NCBI GenBank assembly: GCA_016098155.1
Contig: JAAAJB010000216.1
Span: forward strand, 1 to 52,685
Origin: Actinomortierella ambigua
Taxonomy: Eukaryota; Mortierellomycota; Mortierellomycetes; Mortierellales; Mortierellaceae
Direction: 5' to 3'
Length of the DNA stretch: 52,685 nt
Both the position numbers and the translations under genes were made by a program. Shown here piece by piece: positions 1 through 10,105 of this stretch. The notes under the pieces are model-generated. The model ran no database searches, was not told where the DNA came from, and was given only the letters and a program-made list of their open reading frames with translations. Each line of letters begins with the position of its first letter. The first letter of the stretch is position 1.

Positions 1-519
1 TGGGACCCTCCCAAGACGCGCCACGTGGAGGCTGTGTTCATGGCGTCTCACGCATACCCGGTGTCTGGCAGCGTGCTCCCCTCAGAGGTAAAAGGACAGG
101 GAGCAGACGGACCGGGTAGATGACACAGCGGCTTTCCCCTCAGCGGTTTTTTTCCCGCCTCATCGGGGTCCCCCTGCCCGTTCGTATGACACTTTAACCA
201 ACAATCCCCCTAACCTGGGAAGGTGTTGCCATCTACTAGGAGCAAGGCTCATTTTCAGGCAGCGGACCCCCGGGTTTTTCGGCTAGGCTCCCATAAAGAG
301 GCAATCCCACCAGGAAAGCCGGGCGCACAAGCGTACTTTGGGGGACATGCCATCCAAGAGATACCACCAGGTGCCTCTTCCCATGTCTCCATTCTCAGCA
401 ACTCTAAGACGTGCCTAGGTGACAATTGTCCGCCCTCTTATAAGGACCTACCTGAGTTGTGCTGTGTGTGGAGGGTGGAATGTAAAGTGTGGGAATTGAT
501 TGTCCTCTCTCGCCTTATC
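1..519. other. Unassigned 5' edge of window
   Basis: No gene could be supported here. A plus-strand frame is open from base 1 to a TGA at 121-123 and could be the end of a gene cut by the window edge. A second plus-strand frame runs 223-537. Neither resembles a family I recognise. A TATAA-like run (CTTATAAGG) near 439 followed by a GT-rich stretch is reminiscent of a retrotransposon LTR, but no partner copy or target-site duplication is visible. Confidence 0.2.
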
Positions 520-1024
520 CGTCTTGTGTGTGACTAACTTTTATTTCCAAGAAGAAAAGAAATAAAAGGGGAGGCACACCCCCCCTGGAACACTAACACT
601 ATCTTTCTTTTTTCAGCCACAGCCTGGACTCTCCCCTTGTCTGTTTCGAAAGCATCAACCCTTCTTTCCACATGTCTAATGGCGTTGACATTGACGCCCT
701 GGCATCCTCTCTCGTACGGCTCAAGCTGTGGGACTGACTTCGGGTACTCGAGGTCAGCAACTGCGGCAGCTTGCTCGGGAGGATCGTCTCTGGTGGCACC
801 CAGGGACGCGCGCAAGACAGTGGCGAGCGAAGAGGAGAGAGAAGTAGCGAGAGAGAATGCCAGCACGACATTGTCAACGCTGCCATAGACATGTGGGAAT
901 GATGCTTCGAAACAGACAAGGGGGGAAGTCCAGCTGTGGCTGAAAAAAGAAAGATAGTGTTCCAGGTGAGTGTGTGCCTCTCCATTTATTTTCTTTTCTT
1001 CTTTGGAGTTCACACACAAGACGA
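520..1024. repeat. Long imperfect inverted repeat (foldback), arms about 180-200 bp
   Basis: The left arm (about 520-717) and right arm (about 845-1024) are reverse complements at roughly 80-90 % by eye, interrupted by short indels. Matching blocks include CGTCTTGTGTGTG at the outer ends, GAAGAAAAGAA, CTTTCTTTTTTCAGCCACAG, CCTTGTCTGTTTCGAA and CTGGCAT[C/T]CTCTCTCG near the loop. The loop is about 127 bp. Each arm carries a splice-acceptor-like TTTTTTCAG/CC next to the conserved block, and the right arm read forward ends in a donor-like CAG/GTGAGTG, so this may be an inverted duplication of an exon rather than a transposon. A transcript from either strand would fold into a long hairpin. No transposase is present; a MITE-type origin is an alternative. 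Confidence 0.8.
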
Positions 1025-1649
1025 GTATGTAATGGGTCATACGCCTCGCTGACGCTCGGCTAGGCCGTACATTCTCAGCAACCTCGACTTATCCATTTAC
1101 ATGCCTGTCAAGCCTGAACATCAACAGTGACAGCAAAACGGCCAGAGGCCCGTGTCTGAAAATTCAGCGCCAGCACGAAAGAAGAAAAAAATTGCTCTTC
1201 ATTGTATCGTCTGTCAACTGTGTCGGCCCTTGTCATCCCGCCACACACACCAGCTCTTCCATACCTGCTGAAATAAGAGACTACAAAAAAAAAAAGCTCG
1301 CGCGATGTGTGTTGTGTGACAATTTTGTTGCTCCTCATACAACGGAGAAGGGGAAGGATAGACAGTGTGCTGCCAAATGGCTATGCAAACGGAGTGGTGG
1401 TTGCTCAGGTGGAGGGGGGGGGTTTCGAGCCTTGCTACCTGTTCAAGAAAGGCCTTCGTGTTTCCTGCCTCACTTGGAAAAGGCATAGATTGAGAAAACA
1501 TCCTTTGAATCATGCGGATTACTTGCAGCACATTTTTCCAGAGAAATCTCCTGTTGTGATAATTGACAGAGTTGGGTTATGTTTATACATGTCCCTTTAA
1601 TGAGGGAGATGAGCATCGTAGGAAAGAATGCTCCGGTTGGGAAGCACTT
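1025..1649. other. Intergenic, no gene recognised
   Basis: Short overlapping frames exist on both strands (for example minus 1214-1531 and plus 1307-1600), but none has a recognisable motif, splice structure or start context. Much of the interval downstream of the CipC-like gene is probably its 3' untranslated region and spacer. Confidence 0.4.
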
Positions 1650-2105
1650 TTAGTTGCTAAACTTTTGGTCAAAGATCGCTCCAGCCTGCTGTTCAGCTTG
1701 GCGCTTTGCCTCCTCCCGGTCCAGCGCGTCAAGTCCCTTTGTCTGGACTATTTATGATATGAATATAATTATTGTAGCAAATGGCATATGTGTGAGTACA
1801 TTACTGCGAGTAGAAACAAAACAGGAATCTTTCAACAAGAGCTTTCTTGTTTTTTCGTGTGTAAGGGAGGAAGGGGAGATGGGAGAGATAAGCAGGGACT
1901 TACAAAGCTTGTCAGCCTCAGCGCCAGCCATGCCGGCAAAGACCTCCTTGGTTAGCTTGTGACTTCCGCCGGTATCTTTCTCGTGCTTTTTCATGGCCTC
2001 GAATGCAGCGGCACTAGCAATGAGTTCGTGGGTCCAAGAGCTCTTATGTTCCCCGCCGCCGTACACCTTTGCGTGGGCTTCTTCGTGACGACCGAAATCA
2101 AACAT
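1650..2105 (-). CDS. CipC-like antibiotic/stress-response protein (DUF3759 family)
   Basis: Two exons: 2105-1904 and 1747-1650, joined over a 156-nt intron (donor GTAAGT, acceptor ATAG); 99 residues. The protein starts MFDFGRHEEAH and carries the family signature of a Phe/Gly start, a Val-Tyr followed by HELI.SAAAFEAM, a KE.FAGMAGAE.DKL block, and, across the splice junction, TKGLDALDREEAKRQAE near the C-terminus. CipC was first reported as a concanamycin-induced protein in Aspergillus; it is a small soluble protein of unknown biochemistry often expressed in hyphae or under stress. An in-frame ATG lies upstream at 2210, but it overlaps a TATAAAA box, so the internal Met matching the family start is preferred. 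The reading frame runs past the donor into the intron, so a single-ORF reading would give a wrong C-terminus. Confidence 0.85.
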
Positions 2106-2209
2106 GTTGACAGGAGTAAAAGAGGTGTCTTTGGAAGAGGAGAGTGTTGAATGGGAGGGAGAGAGGGGCGAGTTGATGGATATCCAACGAGACCCGCTCC
2201 CCGAAGGCA

Positions 2210-2216
2210 TTTTATA
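2210..2216 (-). promoter_or_regulatory. TATA box of the CipC-like gene
   Basis: TATAAAA on the minus strand, 105 bp upstream of the preferred start at 2105 and followed by a CT-rich leader. Its overlap with the upstream ATG argues against using that ATG. Confidence 0.6.
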
Positions 2217-2804
2217 CCGGGTATTGGGTGAGAAGCAAGAGGTGTTGAGTGTTTAAGAATAGACGCGTAGTCCCAATATCCTCGTTGGTATGAACAAGGT
2301 CGTCAGGAAATAAAATGAAATAAAACAACGGTCAAATTTAAAATGATCCACCCATGATCTACCAAAATCAAAAAAAGATAGTGTACACGGAAGCGAAAAC
2401 CCATTTTTTTTACCTGTAAACCACAAAGCAGTTGACGACTTCTTCAAAGACTGAATCTGTGCGGTTTTGACACCCTCGTGACATGCAGGGCATGCGTATT
2501 CCTTGTCGACATACCGACGAGCAAAAGGTGTGATGCCAGTTGAGCATCATAACCCTCGCAAAAGCTCGCGATGAGATACCGTCAGTGACTATCCAGTCTC
2601 CCCCCCCCCAGTTTCAAAAACTCGGCAGGTCAATCCGAAGTATCGCTGGCCTGAGGTGCCGACTGCATGGTCTGTCTCTCACTCACTCTCTCTTTTTTTT
2701 TTTTTTTTTTTTCACGGGCCTCCAGCACGCATCTACACTAGGATAAATAATAATAGAGGGGTAAGACGAAGGTTCAAGATTACTACTACACTGAACTACT
2801 CTAT
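2217..2804. other. Intergenic spacer
   Basis: AT-rich sequence between two minus-strand genes, with homopolymer runs (C-run near 2600, T-run of about 20 at 2693-2712). It holds the CipC-like promoter and the 3' flank of the recombinase-like gene. No coding signal was found. Confidence 0.5.
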
Positions 2805-5800
2805 TTATTTCTCCTTTCGGTGACGCTTGCCCGGCGGGGCAGCTGGGTCTGTGCTGACAAACGTGTATTGGCGATTGTTGTTCGAAGGTCTCTCCTGTCG
2901 TGACACATTGCTCGTAGGTGCCAGCTGTCGCGACACATTGCTCGCAGGTGCCAGCTGTCGTGACACATTGCTCGCAGGTGCCAGCTGTCGCGACACATTG
3001 CTTGTTGGTGCCAGCTGTCGCGACACATTGCTCGTAGGTGCCAGCTGTCGTGACACATTGCTCGTAGGTGCCAGCTGTCGCGACACACTGCTCGTAGCTG
3101 CCACCTGTCGCGACAAGTTGCTGGAGGGTCCGACGTGTGGAGGCACGGGGTTGGGCTGCTGGCCTCGTACCGTAGTCGAGGACGATGGCGAGAAGTACGT
3201 TGGAAACGGCAGGAGAACATTGACTGCGCGACGATGGAGGTCGACAAGACTCGCCTGATGCTGATGTGCCGTTTCCTCTTGCGGACCGTCTTGCATCAGT
3301 GTTCGGCGGTGCAAGTCCACGAGTGAGATTAAAACAGATTCGAGCTCCTGCTCTCTGACAGACGGAGTGGGCCGTAGCAGTTGCGGTGGCGGCTGTGGTG
3401 GCATAGATGGGTAAGGCTCTGGCGGCAAGGCTGACAACGCCGTCGCTATCCTCTCCATCTGCTCCATCCTATTCGTCAAGCCTTCAAACTTGTCTTGCAG
3501 CCTATTAAAGGCACCTTGTATCTTCTCCATTTGCCTGCCCAGGTGCTGCATCGCATCAAGATTGACGGTCAAGCTATTATTGATTCCTGGATAGATCTCT
3601 TCGACAAGCTCGCTCTGCGGTGGCCTCCTCCGTTGCATTGTACTGATCAACGAAACCTGCCAAGCATTGAATGCATCCGATTGGAAAATCTTGTGGTCGA
3701 AAACAAAGGGCATTTTGGTCTTTCTCTCCTTAGCCATGAACATGAGAACGGCAGCATCTTGGAGGATGATCTTTCTACAACAGACCAGAAGCAGAAGGAA
3801 CCCCGTCAACTTCTTGTCCAAGCACGCATGGGCGTTTGAGACGGGAGCTTTTTCAGGGTGAGACGGGGCAATCTCCCCTGACGGCTGGTTAGACGCCACG
3901 CCAGATCTATGGTGTCACGAAAAAAAAGGGTATGAGTGGAACAATGTTGATAGCCTTGACAGTGTTCTTTCCAGTCTCATTTATCACACGGCAGACCCTT
4001 ACCTGATGGGTGCAAACCGCGATACAATGGTGGCCTCATTCTCCGCCATGGCTCCCAAAGTGTGAAATTTGGCCTCGTTCATCTGACTGTCGCATTGTTC
4101 AATCCACCACTTGCGCATCTCGCTGCCCTCCTCGCCTATCGCGTTCTCTATCCATGGAAAGATCTGTCTTTGAAGACTCAATTCAGGAAGAACCTCGCTT
4201 CGTGGCAGAATAAACCTGGTCGTCTCGCCCAACTTGTGACCAGCCATTCCGAGGGCGAACTGCGTGGGCACACCGGACAGATAAAGCCTATCCATGCTGT
4301 CGGCACCCCAGTGACCAGCAAGGCGGATGTCATCCTTGCTTAGGGTAAGCTCCTCGGCTTCTCGTGTCCCTGATTGGTAATGTGCATGTGTTGCGTTAAG
4401 TAGATCGATACCGTGCCGTAAGTGCAACTCCCTGTGCCACAAGTACTGCGCTCCTCCGCTCAGGCTCTTGGTCGGCGCTCTGGGCGACGGTAGGACCTTG
4501 TAAGCCTCCCACCTAGACGTATGTTCCAGTATAGCCTGGCTGATGTACCGTGGCAGCTTCTCATCACCTTTTCGAGAGCCGTCATTGACCTTGAGGACAC
4601 CTTCATTGGTCAGAGTGAACGGAGTAAAGTCATGGCCGCCATGGACATCCTCCTCCGCATCATCTTCTGCGCCGTCTTCCGCATCATCTTCTGCGCCGTC
4701 TTCCGCATCGTCTTCGGCATCGTCTTCCGCATCCTCCGCCTCATCTGTGTCTCCATCTTGGTCAAACGCAATATCGGCGGCATAGGCGTGTTCCTCCTCG
4801 TCCTCGTCCAACGCATTATCAACATCTTCGTCCACTGCTTGGGGACCGTGCTGATCGGTGCTTGCCGAGTGAGAAGAAGATGCCACCGATGCACTCTTCC
4901 AAGCTTGCTCGTCCCAACCCTGTGATGACACAATTAAACAGAGGGTTGGAGAGTGAGGGGATAAAAAAACGGTTAGAGAGAGTGCCGTATTGATAGGCTG
5001 ACCTTCCACTACGGAACTGTGGTACCTTACCTGGTGAAGCATGCCGAACATGTAAAAAGCAAATGCACTAAACGTGCAGCGGTCCACCTTCTCATGTCTG
5101 GTAGCCGCGACGTATCGGTTGTGGCCCTTCTTTGATTTGCCTTTCGTCAAGCGGATCACGAGCATGTCGCACTGGGTTGTGCCGCGGGCAACTCTTGGGG
5201 CGGCAACCTTATGGAACATCTGTGAGAACTGCATGCCTCGGATGTCGTGATCGCGAAGAAGCATGTGGTGAGCGGCAAGGATGTTGAACCGATGGCCCAA
5301 CTGCTTGATCCTCGACAGATTGCCTCCCTCTCGCGCTGTGAACAAGTCGTTGGCCATAGCGATCAAGTCGTCCGGTTCGTAAAACTCACGTTGTTCGCAG
5401 TCTGGTTCACGGTTGTCACTCGCGTGGAATCCACTTGAGCTCTCCATGGTGGCGTAGTCCTTAACAAGCTGGACGATCTTCGGCCACTTTCGAGGCGGCT
5501 CAGCGAAGGGAAAAATGTTGTCTTCAGTTTGTCGTCGATACAGAGCGGTGAGGACGCTCAGGACCTGTTCAACAACCGACACGCCAACTGGATGTTGGAT
5601 TATATAGTGTGAATGGTCACTGTCCTGTTCGACTGTTAGAGTACATAAGACATAAATTAGTGCGATTCAGCGAAGGGTGTGCGCTATGAACTTATTCCTC
5701 TCTAATAAAACGGCGCCAATAAAAACTTACGTGGTGTACCAGCCAATCTGTGCTCCTCCGCGATCTTGTGGCCCAGAAGCGAGTCCTTGAGTACCCGTCT

Positions 5801-6761
5801 CCTCACCTTTCGTTCGAAGAGGCAATACCGCAGGTAGTGCACGAGTTTGACCTCGGGACACACGGCGTACAGAAGGCATCCAGCAGGGTGAAAGGCGTCT
5901 GTTGGAACATCATGCTGATATCTCGATTTGAGCTCGGCCCTCTCACGGACGAGGTATTCCCGAAACTCTTTATCGCCAGGCAGTTTGTCGGCAGGAGTGT
6001 CAGCGGTATTCCAATTGTCGTTTCCGCACTCAACGGCAGCATACGAATCCAAGCAAAAGTTGTGAAAATTGGCTTCACAAAACGCCTAGCGTAGAGATGG
6101 TGGTCAGTAAGTTGGAAAGGAGCCAAAAAAAATTATCTTTCGCTTCTTTCTTTTTCGTATGTTGTCCTACCTGCCATGGAGGAATCTCGTACCAATATTG
6201 TGCGACAGTCCGCTTCCCCTTGGTCAGTTTGGCGTGGTTAAAGTCCTCAAGAAGACGCTTAGTTTGTGCTTTGGCGAGTTCCGCCAGCTCGACATCCAGC
6301 AGTCTTTCCTGAAGAGACGGTGTCTTTGTCTCTTCATCCGTAGGTGCTCGCGCTCTCGAAACGACAGGGGCTCTCATCGATGTCTTGTTTTTCTGTGGCC
6401 GACCACGGCCTCTTCGCTGAGGCTCTGGCTCGGTGCTAGGCTGGGACATTTGCTGTTCGTGCTGTTGTTGTTGTTGTTGTTGTTGCTGAAGCCCTTGTAG
6501 CTGCTCACTCTTTCTTGGTCTTCCACGTCTTCTAGGCCGCTGTTGCACTTCTTCTTGGGAGGGCTGCTGCGTGGAAGTTTCGCGTGCAGTGGTGGGGGCT
6601 ACTGCCACCACGTGGCTCAGAGTGGTCTTGATGCTGTTGGTGGTGTTGTTGATGACGCTACCGATTCTGCTGCTGGAAGGCATGAGAGCGTCTTCAATGC
6701 CATGAGGTGTGGCGAGAATGCCATGGGGTTTGGAGGTTGGAGACAGTGAGTTGTTGGACAT
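2805..6761 (-). CDS. AT-hook protein with Ndc10/Crypton-type tyrosine-recombinase fold
   Basis: Five exons with consistent phases: 6761-6171, 6085-5731, 5587-5031, 4919-4003, 3906-2805; introns of 85, 143, 111 and 96 nt; 1173 residues. N-terminus: two AT-hooks (RRRGRPRK about 77-84, RGRGRPQK about 117-124) around a poly-Gln run. A helical core-binding region (about 198-500) leads into a recombinase-like domain with Arg near 432 (DIRGMQFS), Lys-rich TKGKSKKG about 464, THAHYQSG at 678, GHW and catalytic-type Tyr714 (DRLYLSG), then an MAGH...LPR block and IFPWIE, all typical of Ndc10_II and fungal Cryptons. An acidic Glu/Asp repeat (about 529-593) interrupts the domain. Exon 5 continues with the family's RKIILQDAA block, a coiled coil, a decapeptide repeat and a basic tail. 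The Arg expected three residues after His679 is Tyr, so catalysis is doubtful. It could be a domesticated or dying Crypton; no terminal repeats were found. Confidence 0.75.
2885..3125. repeat. 30-bp coding minisatellite, about 8 copies
   Basis: Tandem near-identical units (consensus on + GCCAGCTGTCG[C/T]GACACATT then GCTCGTAGGT). Read on the minus strand they encode the decapeptide SNVSRQLAPT near the C-terminus of the Ndc10-like protein. Units differ mostly at third positions, and the flanking units are more diverged, as expected for expansion from the centre. Copy number is likely variable between strains. Confidence 0.9.
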
Positions 6762-7952
6762 TGAAAAACGAGGAAGCGTGATTGTCCAATGCCCAATTTA
6801 GGATGTTTGGTCTTGTTTAAAACTGCATATACAAAAGGGTCAACATCAAATGCTGCTACAAAAAATGCAATTAAGGGCTATGGAGCTACAACCTATAAAA
6901 ATGAAATTGTGGTTACTTTCAAGAGTCATGACCCTCTACACAATCTTCAGTTTGTTCATGTTGCCCAATTGGTATGTATTGATCAGTGAGCGAGCGAGTG
7001 TATTTTTATCCCAAGATGGCTTCTAATGCTGTTGGAGTGAACAGCAGTATGATGAATATTTGTTTGGTCCGTGTTTACGAGGCGGAAGTAAGACCCCGCT
7101 GAATGAATTCACCTCTTTTTTTCCAACTTTCTGATCCGGTCAACATTCATGCAATGATGAAGCGTGTTTTTGTTCCTACCACAATCGAAGCGAGACGCAA
7201 TAGTGTCACATCAGAACTACTCTCCTAATGACAAAGCAATTAACCGTACCTTATTATCGTCTTTAATATCCTCTGGGTAGATTTTTGCCATCGGCATTCC
7301 CAAGTTACAAGGGATGCACGACACGCTGATCAATTGGCCGGGATGGCAATCGTTTGTCGCTCTTTAAAGGGTATGTCGAGCACATTCTTTGAGGGAGAAA
7401 GACGTGGAGTGAGATGGGCAATGGTAGGAGGGAGGGCAGACACCTTTCAGCGAGCAAAATGATGAATATCTGTTTGGTCCGTGTTTACGAGGCGGAAGTA
7501 AGACCCCGCTGAATGAATTCACCTTTTTTTCCAACTTTCTGATACTTTCGCTTTGGTGCCCTCACTCATCCCATTGCTTTCACCCGCTGTGGTTCTATTA
7601 GTTGGTGCTGGAGTGAAAAAAGGAACACATGTTCAATTCATAAACATCTAACGTGTTTCTGTTGATATTGCTTTCGTTAGACGGCCTATCTGGGACTCGA
7701 TTTTTTTTTTATGGTCATAACACAGTGTTGATTCCGGTAAGTAGTTTTGTGTGTTGTCGCCGTCTTTAGTCCATAGACCTTTTTTTTAAAAAAAGCGAAT
7801 AAAGAGAACGCTTTGCCTTGAACACCCATGTCAATGTTCCGTAAAAACTTTTTTATATCCCCAACCATGTGGTGATCACAATACTAAGCCACTGGTAAAA
7901 AAATAAGGGCTCTGAGGCGGAACTTTCATTTTTTTTGTCCTTTGCTTGCTCT
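6762..7952. other. Intergenic region between divergent genes
   Basis: About 1.2 kb between the recombinase-like gene (-) and PUS1 (+). It contains the 83-bp direct repeat described separately, T- and A-runs, and an unassigned exon-like minus stretch around 7253-7360 (reads NLGMPMAKIYPEDIKDDNK before a GTACGG donor-like site). I do not recognise that stretch and found no start or partner exon. Confidence 0.4.
7051..7543. repeat. Pair of 83-85 bp direct repeats, 409 bp apart
   Basis: Copies at 7051-7135 and 7461-7543 share GATGAATAT[T/C]TGTTTGGTCC through GCTGAATGAATTCACCT, a T-run and CCAACTTTCTGAT, with one substitution and a short length difference in the T-run. The spacing and size would suit a miniature LTR-type element or a local duplication. 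No TG..CA ends, primer-binding site or target duplication was seen, so the nature is open. Confidence 0.75.
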
Positions 7953-8770
7953 ATGTTTGCTGGCCGCACCTTCATTCAATTGGCACTTCATTCACGCCTG
8001 TCACCTTTGGCTCCATCATTCAGCAGGAAATTGTCAACGTCACTTTACTTTTTAATGGAGAACAGTAATAACAACAACGCTGAAGCTCCCATTGTGGCCA
8101 GCGCTGCGGTTCCCGCCAAACGGGACCACGACACTCCTGTCTCTGCTACCGCTGCCACGGTTTCCACTCCTGATAGCAGCAACAACGAGACCCAAACTCC
8201 AGGAGAGGGACTGTCGGCCAAGAGGCAGCGTACCCAGGTTTTGGGCGAGGACACGAGCTCCTATCTTGCACCTCGTCGATCCAAGCAGCGCGGCAAGATC
8301 CGTGGTGCGGATAAATACAAGGGCAAGCGGGATGCTCGCAACTTTAGGAATGACGAGCGCCAGAAGAGGGAAGGTTCAGCAGACGAAGCGGGTACTGAGG
8401 CTGGTGTTGACAATGACGAGGACGGAGAGTCCAAAAAGAAGCGAGTTCCCAAGCGCAAGATTGCACTTTTGTTGGGCTACAGTGGCACCGGATATCAGGG
8501 CATGCAGGTGTAAGGCGAACACTGGCTGCAAGAGGGATGACTGTAGATATCAACTCGCTTTGCCGAAGAGGCCATGGCTAATGCATGTCTGGTCACACTG
8601 TGTCATTTTCACTGAACCTATAGGAACCCAGGTGCCAAGACTATTGAGGGCGAACTGTTCAAGGCCATGTGCAAGGCTGGCGCTGTTTCGGAGGATAATG
8701 CAGATGACATCAAGAAGGTACGCCACGGACATTCCAACATTGATGAATGTTTAGCATGTACGAAGAAAAC

Positions 8771-8808
<38 letters not shown>

Positions 8809-10063
8809 CTGATCGCCACTCTTCTACAACTCCCCCCCCCCTCCGCTCCCACATCCTTCTTTCCATCACCTCACTCTAGGTGAGCATGATGAGATCAGCT
8901 CGCACGGACAAAGGTGTGCATGCAGCAGGCAATGTGGTGTCACTCAAGATGATTGTCGAGGACAAGGACATTGTGGCAAAGATCAACCAGGAGCTGCCTG
9001 AACAGATTCGCGTCTTTGGCTATGCTCGCACCATCAACTCGTTTAACGCCAAGGTACTCTGTGATTCCCGTTCGTACGAGTATCTGATCCCGACATATGT
9101 GTTCCTACCTCGACCCGAAAATCTGCCCGCCAGCAAGGCGATGGATTCGGATGGCAAGGCTGCGCCGGCCAAAGTGGTGATCCGCGAGGATGCACCGGAG
9201 GGTAGCAACGCTTGGGACGAGAATGTGCACATTTCGACACCGGAGGAGATGCAGGAAAAGCGCAGCTACCGGATCTCACCCGAGACGCTGGAGACGGTGC
9301 GAAAAGGCTTTGCGGCGTACGTTGGCACACGGAATTTCCACAACTTTACCGTCGGCCACCACTTTAAGGAGATGACATGCAACCGTTATATTATGAAGTT
9401 TGATGTGAGCGAGCCGATGATGATCCACGGCACGGAGTGGCTGAGCCTCAAGGTGCATGGCCAATCGTTTATGCTGCACCAGATCCGCAAGATGGTTGGT
9501 CTGATTGTCATGATGGTCCGAACGGACACGCCACTCAAGCTCATTCCCGAGACCTTTAAGGAGAACAGGATCAACATCCCCAAGGCGCCAAGCCTGGGCC
9601 TGCTTTTAGAACGAGTAAGTATCCAGCGCTCCTCCTGTTACTAGTTGCTTCATTCAACTCTGGGTTGATTCAAAGTATATAGGATGGAATGGATGATATG
9701 ACATGTGACAACTCAACCCGGTCTTATTTTTTGTCCTTTCGAATATTGTCTTAGCCTCATTTTGGCACTTACAACCGCAAGATTGAACAGTCGCATGAGA
9801 AGGTCGAATTCGACAAGTATGAGACGGAGATGCAAGAGTTTAAGGAAAAGCACATCTACGAAGGTATCTTTGCGGAGGAATTGACGTACAACCGCTTTGA
9901 CGAGTACTTGCAGATCCTAGATGGACATGCAGAGACGTACAATTTTGGCTACCTTAACAAGGAAGGTACCATCCCCGAGTCGGCCATTATCCGTCGCGGC
10001 GACACCCAGGTGTCAATAGAAGGCGACTCGGACAAGGAGGGCAGCAATGATAATGATGACTAA
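7953..10063 (+). CDS. PUS1: tRNA pseudouridine synthase Pus1 (TruA family)
   Basis: Four exons: 7953-8509, 8624-8717, 8880-9614, 9755-10063; 564 residues from the first ATG. Pus1 isomerises uridines in tRNAs and some snRNAs and mRNAs. TruA-family motifs are spread over the exons: GYSGTGYQGMQ at the end of exon 1, TIEGELF in exon 2, and ARTDKGVHAAGN with the catalytic Asp (about 227) in exon 3; RSYEYLIPTYVF and a GTRNFHNFT-type block follow. Exon 4 is an acidic tail. The first ATG gives MFAGRTFIQLALHSRLS..., rich in Arg/Ser/Leu and lacking acids, like a mitochondrial presequence. A second in-frame ATG at 8055 starts a nuclear-type form (530 residues) with basic stretches. Dual targeting from two starts is known for Pus1 in animals. 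Introns 1 to 3 have GTAAGG, GTACGC and GTAAGT donors. Confidence 0.93.
8776..8806. repeat. (GA)n microsatellite in PUS1 intron 2
   Basis: About 15 GA dinucleotides followed after a gap by a C-run, within the intron between exons 2 and 3. Likely length-polymorphic. Confidence 0.9.
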
Positions 10064-10099
10064 CAGCAGCCAAGAAACTGTTATCTTTGTGCAACTTTC

Positions 10100-10105
10100 A
10101 ATAAA
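10100..10105 (+). terminator. Polyadenylation signal of PUS1
   Basis: AATAAA 37 bp after the PUS1 stop codon, followed by a GT-rich stretch (TGTATGTACGTGTGTTTCG) typical of a downstream element. Confidence 0.6.

Noticed and set aside
420..545. Possible LTR (TATAA followed by GT-rich segment)
   Set aside because: No second copy, TG..CA borders, PBS/PPT or target duplication are visible in the window.
534..1040. 168- and 128-codon minus-strand frames
   Set aside because: They lie across the inverted repeat and their similarity to the plus strand is a product of the palindrome; no independent coding evidence.
1380..1450. T-loop-like GGTTTCGAGCC suggesting a tRNA
   Set aside because: No matching acceptor stem, D-arm or anticodon arm can be drawn upstream on either strand.
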